Shown here piece by piece: positions 11,036 to 21,016 of a stretch of DNA of 64,000 nucleotides. The translations under genes were made by a program, and so were the position numbers. Under the pieces are notes generated by a model. It saw nothing but the letters and a program-made list of their open reading frames with translations, made no database searches and was not told where the DNA came from. Numbering within the stretch: position 1 is the stretch's first letter; each line of letters starts with the position of its first letter. This DNA comes from Osmia lignaria lignaria (Eukaryota; Arthropoda; Insecta; Hymenoptera; Megachilidae). The stretch lies in contig NW_027478168.1 in assembly GCF_051020975.1 (NCBI RefSeq), forward strand, positions 5,270,001-5,334,000, written 5' to 3'.

Positions 11036-14000
11036 TTGCAGATTTATCTCAAGGGAAGGGGCCTGACGGACATATTTCGAGATATTTCTTCTTCTTGTTG
11101 TTCTTCTTCTGCACAGCTAAGCTGGAAGTGGCATTTGCAGCTCGCAATAGTGCAGAGTTATCTCAAAGAAAGGGGCCACGGTGTTTCTGTATCTCTATTA
11201 TGTTGGTGCGGCTTCGGAACTTTTAAATATCTTGATATATCTCGAGAACTACGCGTCTGATCAAAAAATATCATAGAACATAAAAAGTAGGAAACATAAT
11301 TCTCTACAAAAAAGGTCTCTTAACATTTTGCCATAGCTCGCTTCGTTTCCGAGATATTTGCAGATTTATCTCAAGGGAAGGGGCCTGACGGACATATTTC
11401 GAGATATTTCTTCTTCTTGTTGTTCTTCTTCTGCGCAGCTAAGCTGGAAGTGGCATTTGCAGCTCGCAATAGTGCAGAGATATCTCAAAGAAAGGGGCCA
11501 CGGTGTTTCTGTATCTCTATTATGCTGGTGCGGCTTCGGAACTTTTAAATATCTTGATATATCTCGAGAACTACGCATCTGATCCAAAAATATCATAGAA
11601 CATAAATAGTAGGAAACTTAATTCTCTACAAAAAAGGTCTCTCAACATTTTGCCATAGCTCGCTTCGTTTCCGAGATATTTGCAGATTTATCTCAAGGGA
11701 AGGGGCCTAACGGACATATTTCCAGATATTTCTTGTTCTTGTTGTTCTTCTTCTGCACAGCTAAGCTGGAAGTGGCATTTGCGGCTCGCACTAGTGCAGA
11801 GTTATCTCAAAGAAAGGGGCCACGGTGTTTCTGTATCTCTATTATGTTGGTGCAGCTTCAGAACTTTTAAATATCTTGATGTATCTCGAGAACTACGCAT
11901 CTGATCAAAAACTATCATGGAACATAAAAAGTAGAAAACTTAATTCTCTACAGAAAAGGTCTCTTAACATTTTGCCATAGCTCGCTTCGTTTCCGAGATA
12001 TTTGCAGATTTATCTCAAGGGAAGGGGCCTGACGGACATATTTCGAGATATTTCTTCTTCTTGTTGTTCTTCTTCTGCACAGCTAAACTGGACGTGGCAT
12101 TTCCAGCTCGCAATAGTGCAGAGTTATCTCAAAGAGAGGGGCCACGGTGTTTCTGTATCTCTATTATGTTGGTGCGGTTTCGGAACTTTTAAATATCTTG
12201 ATATATCTCGAGAACTACGCATCTGATCAAAAAATATCATAGAACATAAATTGTAGGAAACATAATTGTCTACAAAAAAGGTCTCTTAACATTTTGCCAT
12301 AGCTCGCTTCGTTTCCGAGATATTTGCAGATTTATCTCAAGGGAAGGGGCCTGACGGACATATTTCGAGATATGTCTTCTTCTTGTTGTTCTTCTTCTGC
12401 ACAGCTAAGCTGGAAGTGGCATTTGCAGCTCGCAATAGTGCAGAGTTATCTCAAAGAAAGGGGCCACGGTGTTTCTGTATCCCTATTATGTTGGTGCGGC
12501 TTCGGAACTTTTAAATATCTTTATATATCTCGAGAACTACGCGCCTGATCAAAAAATATCATAGAACATAAAAAGTAGGAAACATAATTCTCTACAAAAA
12601 AGGTCTCTTAACATTTTGCCATAGCTCGCTTCGTTTCCGAGATATTTGCAGATTTATCTCAAGGGAAGGGGCCTGACGGACATATTTCGAGATATTTCTT
12701 CTTCTTGTTGTTCTTCTTCTGCACAGCTAAACTGGACGTGGCATTTCCAGCTCGCAATAGTGCAGAGTTATCTCAGAGAGAGGGGCCACGGTGTTTCTGT
12801 ATCTCTATTATGTTGGTGCGGCTTCGGAACTTTTAAATATCTCGATATATCTCGAAAACTACGCTTCTGATCAAAAAATATCATAGAACATAAATTGTAG
12901 GAAACATAATTCTCTACAAAAAAGGTCTCTTCACATTTTGCCATAGCTCGCTTCGTTTCCGAGATATTTGCAGATATATCTCAAGGGAAGGGGCCTGACG
13001 GACATATTTCGAGATATTTCTTCTTCTTGTTGTTCTTCTTCTGCACAGCTAAGCTGGAAGTGGCATTTACAGCTCGCAATAGTGCAGAGTTATCTCAAAG
13101 AAAGGGGCCACGGTGTTTCTGTATCTCTATTATGTTGGTGCGGCTTCGGAACTTTTAAATATCTTGATATATCTCGAGAACAACGCATCTGATCAAAAAA
13201 TATCATAGAAGATAAAAAGTAGGGAACTTAATTCTCTACAAAAAAGGTCTCTTAACATTTTCCCATAGCTGGCATCGTTTCCGAGATATTTGCAGATTTA
13301 TCTCAAGGTAAGGGGCCTGACGGACATATTTCCAGATATTTCTTCTTCTTGTTGTTCTTCTTCTGCACAGCTAAGCTGGAAGTGGCATTTGCAGCTCGCA
13401 ATAGTGCATAGCTATCTGAAAGAAAGGGGCCACGGTGTTTCTGTATCTCTATTATGTTGGTGCGGCTTCGGAACTTTTAAATATCTTGATATATCTCGAG
13501 AACTACGCATCTGATCAAAAAATATCATCGAACATAAAAAGTAGGAAACTTAATTCGCTACAAAAAAGGTCTCTTAACATTTTGCCATAGCTCGCTTCGT
13601 TTCCGAGATATTTGCAGATGTAACTCAAGGGAAGGGGCCTAACGGACATATTTCGTGATATTTCTTCTTCTTGTTGTTCTTCTTCTGCACAGCTAAGCTG
13701 GAAGTGGCATTTGCAGCTCGCAATAGTGCAGAGTTATCTCAAAGAAAGGGGCCACGGTGTTTCTGTATCTCTATTATGTTGGTGCGGCTTCGGAACTTTT
13801 AAATATCTTGATATATCTCGAGAACTACGAATCTGATCAGAAAATATCATAGAAGATAAAAAGTAGGAAACTTAATTCTCTACAAAAAAGGTCTCTTAAC
13901 ATTTTCCCATAGCTGGCTTCGTTTCCGAGATATTTGCAGATTTATCTCATGGTAAGGGGCCTGACGGACATATTTCGAGATATTTCTTCTTCTTGTTGTT

Positions 14001-14900
14001 CTTCTTCTGCACAGCTAAGCTGGAAGTGGCATTTGCAGCTCGCAATAGTGCATAGTTATCTGAAAGAAAGGGGCCACGGTGTTTCTGTATCTCTATTATG
14101 TTGGTGCGGCTTCGGAACTTTTAAATATCTCGATATATCTCGAAAACTACGCTTCTGATCAAAAAATATCATAGAACATAAATTGTAGGAAACATAATTC
14201 TCTACAAAAAAGGTCTCTTTACATTTTGCCATAGCTCGCTTCGTTTCCGAGATATTTGCAGATTTAACTCAAGGGAAGGGGCCTAACGGACATATTTCGT
14301 GATATTTCTTCTTCTTGTTGTTCTTCTTCTGCACAGCTAAGCTGGAAGTGGCATTTGCAGCTCGCAATAGTGCAGAGTTATCTCAAAGAAAGGGGCCACG
14401 GTGTTTCTGTATCTCTATTATGTTGGTGCGGCTTCTTAACTTTTAAATATCTTGATATATCTCGAGAACTACGCATCTGATCAAAAAATATCATAGAACA
14501 TAAAAAGTAGGAAACTTAATTCTCTACAAAAAAGGTCTCTTAACATTTTCCCATAGCTGGCTTCGTTTCCGAGATATTTGCAGATTTAACTCAAGGGAAG
14601 GGGCCTAACGGACATATTTCATGATATTTCTTCTTCTTGTTGTTCTTCTTCTGCACAGCTAAGCTGGAAGTGGCATTTGCAGCTCGCAATAGTGCAGAGT
14701 TATCTCAAAGAAAGGGGCCACGGTGTTTCTGTATCTCTATTATGTTGGTGCGGCTTCTTAACTTTTAAATATCTTGATATATCTCGAGAACTACGCATCT
14801 GATCAAAAAATATCATAGAACATAAAAAGTAGGAAACTCAATTCTCTACAAAAAAGGTCTCTTAACATTTTGCAATAGCTCGCTTCGTTTCCGAGATATT
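10960..14900 (+). repeat. Large block duplication, copy A (offset 9981 then 9337 bp)
   Basis: The monomers at 11036, 11358, 11680 and 12002 match those at 21017, 21339, 21661 and 21983 (offset 9981). Then 12968 to 14900 match 22305 to 24237 (offset 9337). The monomers at 12324 and 12646 (644 bp) have no counterpart in copy B. Shared rare markers are AAAAAAGTCTGTTAAC, CCAGATATTTCTTG with GATGTATCTCG, TGGACGTGGC and GAACAACGC. Confidence 0.88.
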
Positions 14901-15857
14901 TGCAGATTTATCTCAAGGGAAGGGGCCTGACGGACATATTTCGAGATATTTCTTCTTCGTGTTGTTCTTCTTCTGCACAGCTAAACTGGAAGTGGCATTT
15001 CCAGGTCGCAATAGTGCAGAGTTATCTCAAAGAAAGGAGCCACGGTGTTTCTGTATCTCTATTATGTTGGTGCGGCTTCGGAACTTTTAAATATCTTGAT
15101 ATATCTCGAGAACTACGCATCTGATCAGAAAATATCATAGAAGATAAAAAGTAGGAAACTTAATTCTCTACAAAAAAGGTCTCTTAACATTTTGCCATAG
15201 CTCGCTTCGTTTCCGAGATATTTGCAGATTTATCTCAAGGTAAGGGGCCTGACGGACATATTTCGAGATATTTCTTCTTCTTGTTGTTCTTCTTCTGCAC
15301 AGCTAAGCTGGAAGTGGCATTTGCAGCTCGCAATAGTGCATAGCTATCTGAAAGAAAGGGGCCACGGTGTTTCTGTATCTCTATTATGTTGGTGCGGCTT
15401 CTTAACTTTTAAATATCTTGATATATCTCGAGAACTACGCATCTGATCAAAAAATTTCATAGAACATAAAAAGTAGGAAACTCAATTCTCTACAAAAAAG
15501 GTCTCTTAACATTTTGCAATAGCTCGCTTCGTTTCCGAGATATTTGCAGATTTATCTCAAGGGAAGGGGCTTGACGGACATATTTCGAGATATTTCTTCT
15601 TCTTGTTGTTCTTCTTCTGCACAGCTAAGCTGGAAGTGGCATTTGCGGCTCGCACTAGTGCAGAGTTGTCTCAAAGAAAGGGGCCACGGTGTTTCTGTAT
15701 CTCTATTATGTTGGTGCGGCTTCGGAACTTTTAAATATCTTGATATATCTCGAGAACTACGCATCTGATCAAAAAATATCATACTACATAAAAAGTAGGA
15801 AACTTAATTCTCTACAAGAAAGGTCTCTAAACATTTTGCCATAGCTCGCTTCGTTTC

Positions 15858-15917
15858 CGAGATATTTGCAGATTTATCTCAAGGGAAGGGGCCTGACGGA
15901 CATATTTCGAGATATTT
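15858..15917 (+). repeat. Two direct CGAGATATTT motifs, 50 bp apart
   Basis: CGAGATATTT occurs at 15858-15867 and 15908-15917 in this monomer. The reverse complement of its core, ATATCTCG, lies at 16067-16074. The pattern of two direct copies and one inverted copy holds in most monomers of the array. A function, for instance as a binding site for a sequence-specific satellite protein, is only a possibility. Confidence 0.75.
15868..15899 (+). repeat. Internal duplication inside the monomer, copy 1
   Basis: A 32-bp box GCAGATTTATCTCAAG...CCTGACGG. It aligns to 15982-16011 with 3 mismatches in 30 columns plus a 2-base gap. It recurs in every monomer at this position. The Q subfamily has this copy altered (TTCAGCTCAAAGGAACTGG) while copy 2 stays unchanged. 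Confidence 0.85.
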
Positions 15918-15940
15918 CTTCTTCTTGTTGTTCTTCTTCT
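15915..15940 (+). repeat. TTC-rich microsatellite-like tract
   Basis: A pyrimidine-rich TTC run with two G interruptions, flanked by ATA and GCACAGC. It is a local variation hotspot. Sister copies read GTTCTTGTTCTGC (for example 1055), GTTCTTTTTCTGC (45148, 57383, 59315), TTCCTCTGC (Q units) and GTGTTGTTC (14900, 18120, 24237), and one copy has lost 15 bp (28100). Confidence 0.8.
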
Positions 15941-15981
15941 GCACAGCTAAGCTGGAAGTGGCATTTGCGGCTCGCACTAGT

Positions 15982-16011
15982 GCAGAGTTATCTCAAAGAA
16001 AGGGGCCACGG
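15982..16011 (+). repeat. Internal duplication inside the monomer, copy 2
   Basis: A 30-bp box GCAGAGTTATCTCAAAG...CCACGG, 114 bp downstream of copy 1 and 27/30 identical to it. I found no third copy at the next 114-bp step, so the monomer is not a simple trimer of a shorter ancestral unit. Confidence 0.85.
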
Positions 16012-16087
16012 TGTTTCTGTATCTCTATTATGTTGGTGCGGCTTCGGAACTTTTAAATATCTTGATATATCTCGAGAACTACGCATC

Positions 16088-16093
16088 TGATCA
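16088..16093 (+). other. Once-per-monomer TGATCA (BclI/DpnII) site
   Basis: TGATCA occurs once in nearly every monomer. It is lost where the sequence reads TGACCAAAAAT (29273, 31848, 35067), CTGTTCAAAA (28951, 31526, 32813, 34423) and CTGAACAAAA (1921, 4497, 63079). A digest should therefore yield a 322-bp ladder with occasional 644-bp rungs. Confidence 0.85.
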
Positions 16094-17782
16094 AAAAATA
16101 TCATAGAACATGAAAAGTAGGAAACTTAATTCTCTACAAAAAAGGTCTCTTAACATTTTGCTATAGCTCTCTTCGTTTCCGAGATATTTGCAGATTTATC
16201 TCAAGGGAAGGGGCCTGACGGACATATTTCGAGATATTTCTTCTTCTTGTTGTTCTTCTTCTGCACAGCTAAGCTCGAAGTGGCATTTGCAGCTCGCAAT
16301 AGTGCAGAGTTATCTCAAAGAAAGAGGCCACGGTGTTTCTGTACCTCTATTATGTTGGTGCAGCTTCGGAACTTTTAAATATCTTGATATATCTCGAGAA
16401 CTACGCATCTGATCAAAAAATATCATCGAACATAGAAAGTAGGAAACTTAATTCTCTACAAAAAAGGTCTCTTAACATTTTGCCATAGCTCGCTTCGTTT
16501 CCGAGATATTTGCAGATTCAGCTCAAAGGAACTGGCCTGACGGACATATTTCGAGATATTTCTTCTTCTTGTTGTTCTTCCTCTGCACAGCTAAGCTGGA
16601 AGTGGCATTTGCAGCTCGCAATAGTGCAGAGTTATCTTAAAGAAAGGGGCCACGGTGTTTCTGTATCTCTATTATGTTGGTGCGGCTTCGGAACTTTTAA
16701 ATATCTTGATATATCTCGAGAACTACGCATCTGATCAAAAAATGTCATAGAACATAAAAAGTAGGAAACTTAATTCTCTACAAAAAAGGTCTCTTAACAT
16801 TTTGCCATAGCTCGCTTCGTTTCCGAGATATTTGCAGATTTATCTCAAGGGAAGGGGCCTAACGGACATATTTCGAGATATTTCTTCCTCTTGTTGTTCT
16901 TCTTCTGCACAGCTAAGCTGGAAGTGGCATTTGCAGCTCGCAATAGTGCATAGCTATCTGAAAGAAAGGGGCCACGGTGTTTCTGTATCTCTATTATGTT
17001 GGTGCGGCTTCGGAACTTTTAAATATCTTGATATATCTCGAGAACTACGCATCTGATCAAAAAATATCATAGAACATAAAAAGTAGGAAACTTAATTCGC
17101 TACAAAAAAGGTCTCTTAACATTTTGCCATAGCTCGCTTCGTTTCCGAGATATTTGCAGATTTATCTCAAGGGAAGGGGCCTAACGGACATATTTCGTGA
17201 TATTTCTTCTTCTTGTTGTTCTTCTTCTGCACAGCTAAGCTGGAAGTGGCATTTGCAGCTCGCAATAGTGCAGAGTTATCTCAAAGAAAGGGGCCACGGT
17301 GTTTCTGTATCTCTATTATGTTGGTGCGGCTTCGGAACTTTTAAATATCTTGATATATCTCGAGAACTACGAATCTGATCAGAAAATATCATAGAAGATA
17401 AAAAGTAGGAAACTTAATTCTCTACAAAAAAGGTCTCTTAACATTTTCCCATAGCTGGCTTCGTTTCCGAGATATTTGCAGATTTATCTCATGGTAAGGG
17501 GCCTGACGGACATATTTCGAGATATTTCTTCTTCTTGTTGTTCTTCTTCTGCACAGCTAAGCTGGAAGTGGCATTTGCAGCTCGCAATAGTGCATAGTTA
17601 TCTGAAAGAAAGGGGCCACGGTCTTTCTGTATCTCTATTATGTTGGTGCGGCTTCGGAACTTTTAAATATCTCGATATATCTCGAAAACTACGCTTCTGA
17701 TCAAAAAATATCATAGAACATAAATTGTAGGAAACATAATTCTCTACAAAAAAGGTCTCTTTACATTTTGCCATAGCTCGCT

Positions 17783-20497
17783 TCGTTTCCGAGATATTTG
17801 CAGATTTAACTCAAGGGAAGGGGCCTAACGGACATATTTCATGATATTTCTTCTTCTTGTTGTTCTTCTTCTGCACAGCTAAGCTGGAAGTGGCATTTGC
17901 AGCTCGCAATAGTGCAGAGTTATCTCAAAGAAAGGGGCCACGGTGTTTCTGTATCTCTATTATGTTGGTGCGGCTTCTTAACTTTTAAATATCTTGATAT
18001 ATCTCGAGAACTACGCATCTGATCAAAAAATATCATAGAACATAAAAAGTAGGAAACTCAATTCTCTACAAAAAAGGTCTCTTAACATTTTGCAATAGCT
18101 CGCTTCGTTTCCGAGATATTTGCAGATTTATCTCAAGGGAAGGGGCCTGACGGACATATTTCGAGATATTTCTTCTTCGTGTTGTTCTTCTTCTGCACAG
18201 CTAAACTGGAAGTGGCATTTCCAGGTCGCAATAGTGCAGAGTTATCTCAAAGAAAGGAGCCACGGTGTTTCTGTATCTCTATTATGTTGGTGCGGCTTCG
18301 GAACTTTTAAATATCTTGATATATCTCGAGAACTACGCATCTGATCAGAAAATATCATAGAAGATAAAAAGTAGGAAACTTAATTCTCTACAAAAAAGGT
18401 CTCTTAACATTTTGCCATAGCTCGCTTCGTTTCCGAGATATTTGCAGATTTATCTCAAGGTAAGGGGCCTGACGGACATATTTCGAGATATTTCTTCTTC
18501 TTGTTGTTCTTCTTCTGCACAGCTAAGCTGGAAGTGGCATTTGCAGCTCGCAATAGTGCATAGCTATCTGAAAGAAAGGGGCCACGGTGTTTCTGTATCT
18601 CTATTATGTTGGTGCGGCTTCTTAACTTTTAAATATCTTGATATATCTCGAGAACTACGCATCTGATCAAAAAATTTCATAGAACATAAAAAGTAGGAAA
18701 CTCAATTCTCTACAAAAAAGGTCTCTTAACATTTTGCAATAGCTCGCTTCGTTTCCGAGATATTTGCAGATTTATCTCAAGGGAAGGGGCTTGACGGACA
18801 TATTTCGAGATATTTCTTCTTCTTGTTGTTCTTCTTCTGCACAGCTAAGCTGGAAGTGGCATTTGCGGCTCGCACTAGTGCAGAGTTGTCTCAAAGAAAG
18901 GGGCCACGGTGTTTCTGTATCTCTATTATGTTGGTGCGGCTTCGGAACTTTTAAATATCTTGATATATCTCGAGAACTACGCATCTGATCAAAAAATATC
19001 ATACTACATAAAAAGTAGGAAACTTAATTCTCTACAAGAAAGGTCTCTAAACATTTTGCCATAGCTCGCTTCGTTTCCGAGATATTTGCAGATTTATCTC
19101 AAGGGAAGGGGCCTGACGGACATATTTCGAGATATTTCTTCTTCTTGTTGTTCTTCTTCTGCACAGCTAAGCTGGAAGTGGCATTTGCGGCTCGCACTAG
19201 TGCAGAGTTATCTCAAAGAAAGGGGCCACGGTGTTTCTGTATCTCTATTATGTTGGTGCGGCTTCGGAACTTTTAAATATCTTGATATATCTCGAGAACT
19301 ACGCATCTGATCAAAAAATATCATAGAACATGAAAAGTAGGAAACTTAATTCTCTACAAAAAAGGTCTCTTAACATTTTGCTATAGCTCGCTTCGTTTCC
19401 GAGATATTTGCAGATTTATCTCAAGGGAAGGGGCCTGACGGACATATTTCGAGATATTTCTTCTTCTTGTTGTTCTTCTTCTGCACAGCTAAGCTCGAAG
19501 TGGCATTTGCAGCTCGCAATAGTGCAGAGTTATCTCAAAGAAAGAGGCCACGGTGTTTCTGTACCTCTATTATGTTGGTGCAGCTTCGGAACTTTTAAAT
19601 ATCTTGATATATCTCGAGAACTACGCATCTGATCAAAAAATATCATCGAACATAGAAAGTAGGAAACTTAATTCTCTACAAAAAAGGTCTCTTAACATTT
19701 TGCCATAGCTCGCTTCGTTTCCGAGATATTTGCAGATTCAGCTCAAAGGAACTGGCCTGACGGACATATTTCGAGATATTTCTTCTTCTTGTTGTTCTTC
19801 CTCTGCACAGCTAAGCTGGAAGTGGCATTTGCAGCTCGCAATAGTGCAGAGTTATCTTAAAGAAAGGGGCCACGGTGTTTCTGTATCTCTATTATGTTGG
19901 TGCGGCTTCGGAACTTTTAAATATCTTGATATATCTCGAGAACTACGCATCTGATCAAAAAATGTCATAGAACATAAAAAGTAGGAAACTTAATTCTCTA
20001 CAAAAAAGGTCTCTTAACATTTTGCCATAGCTCGCTTCGTTTCCGAGATATTTGCAGATTTATCTCAAGGGAAGGGGCCTAACGGACATATTTCGAGATA
20101 TTTCTTCCTCTTGTTGTTCTTCTTCTGCACAGCTAAGCTGGAAGTGGCATTTGCAGCTCGCAATAGTGCATAGCTATCTGAAAGAAAGGGGCCACGGTGT
20201 TTCTGTATCTCTATTATGTTGGTGCGGCTTCGGAACTTTTAAATATCTTGATATATCTCGAGAACTACGCATCTGATCAAAAAATATCATAGAACATAAA
20301 AAGTAGGAAACTTAATTCGCTACAAAAAAGGTCTCTTAACATTTTGCCATAGCTCGCTTCGTTTCCGAGATATTTGCAGATTTATCTCAAGGGAAGGGGC
20401 CTAACGGACATATTTCGTGATATTTCTTCTTCTTGTTGTTCTTCTTCTGCACAGCTAAGCTGGAAGTGGCATTTGCAGCTCGCAATAGTGCAGAGTT
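17783..20497 (+). repeat. 10-monomer-period duplication, copy B
   Basis: Copy of 14563-17277, nearly identical over about 2.7 kb. Its left junction (17780-17840) fuses the start of a 14256-type monomer to the body of a 14578-type monomer, so one monomer is missing relative to the source. On the right, identity to copy A stops at 20498 (GAGTTGTC versus GAGTTATC). Confidence 0.9.
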
Positions 20498-20695
20498 GTC
20501 TCAAAGAAAGGGGCCACGGTGTTTCTGTATCTCTATTATGTTGGTGCGGCTTCTTAACTTTTAAATATCTTGATATATCTCGAGAACTACGCATCTCATC
20601 AAAAAATTTCATAGAACATAAAAAGTAGGAAACTCAATTCTCTACAAAAAAGGTCTCTTAACATTTTGCAATAGCTCGCTTCGTTTCCGAGATAT

Positions 20696-21016
20696 TTGCA
20701 GATTTATCTCAAGGGAAGGGGCCTGACGGACATATTTCGAGATATTTCTTCTTCTTGTTGTTCTTCTTCTGCACAGCTAAGCTGGAAGTGGCATTTGCGG
20801 CTCGCACTAGTGCAGAGTTGTCTCAAAGAAAGGGGCCACGGTGTTTCTGTATCTCTATTATGTTGGTGCGGCTTCGGAACTTTTAAATATCTCGATATAT
20901 CTCGAAAACTACGCTTCTGATCAAAAAATATCATAGAACATAAAAAGTAGGAAACTTAATTCTCTACAAAAAAGTCTGTTAACATTTTGCCATAGCTCGC
21001 TTCGTTTCCGAGATAT
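20696..21016 (+). repeat. 321-bp monomer, deletion type 1, second copy
   Basis: Carries the same AAAAAAGTCTGTTAAC tail as 10715-11035, as part of the 9981-bp-offset block duplication. The body of this monomer is not the 10715 body: it has GAGTTGTCTC and ends CTCGAAAAC. The block edge therefore lies near 20890-20950. Confidence 0.85.

Larger units (their letters stand above)
15866..16187 (+). repeat. Representative 322-bp monomer
   Basis: A copy close to the commonest form, used here to describe internal structure. In order: the anchor with its inverted repeat; a GC-richer box ending CCTGACGG; CGAGATATTT at 15908; a TTC-rich tract at 15915-15940; a second copy of the anchor box at 15982; a GTTGGTGCGGCTTCGG segment; DraI-type TTTAAA at 16052; ATATCTCG at 16067 merging into CTCGAG at 16071; one TGATCA at 16088; an A-tract-rich tail; and CCGAGATAT leading to the next anchor at 16188. 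The copy ends CTATAGCTCTCTTCG, a variant shared only with a few relatives (for example before 27135). Confidence 0.95.
14563..17277 (+). repeat. 10-monomer-period duplication, copy A (offset 3220 bp)
   Basis: The run covering the monomers at 14900, 15222, 15544, 15866, 16188, 16510, 16832 and most of 17154 recurs 3220 bp downstream. The left limit lies somewhere in 14560-14620. The only difference I noticed is GCTCTCTTCG (T at 16170) versus GCTCGCTTCG (G at 19390). Confidence 0.9.

Noticed and set aside
15851..15866. CENP-B box (NTTCGNNNNANNCGGGN) near GCTTCGTTTCCGAGAT
   Set aside because: TTCG is present, but the required A and CGGG positions do not match on either strand. I found no CENP-B box in the monomer.
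16050..16075. TATA-like promoter (TTTTAAATATC, GATATATC)
   Set aside because: AT-rich words of this kind are expected at this base composition and recur in every monomer without any associated gene. Satellite transcription is possible but not shown by the sequence.
16510..19954. Q-type monomers at 16510 and 19730 as independent invasions of domain II
   Set aside because: They are identical to each other at the 3220-bp offset, so they represent one Q monomer duplicated with its block.
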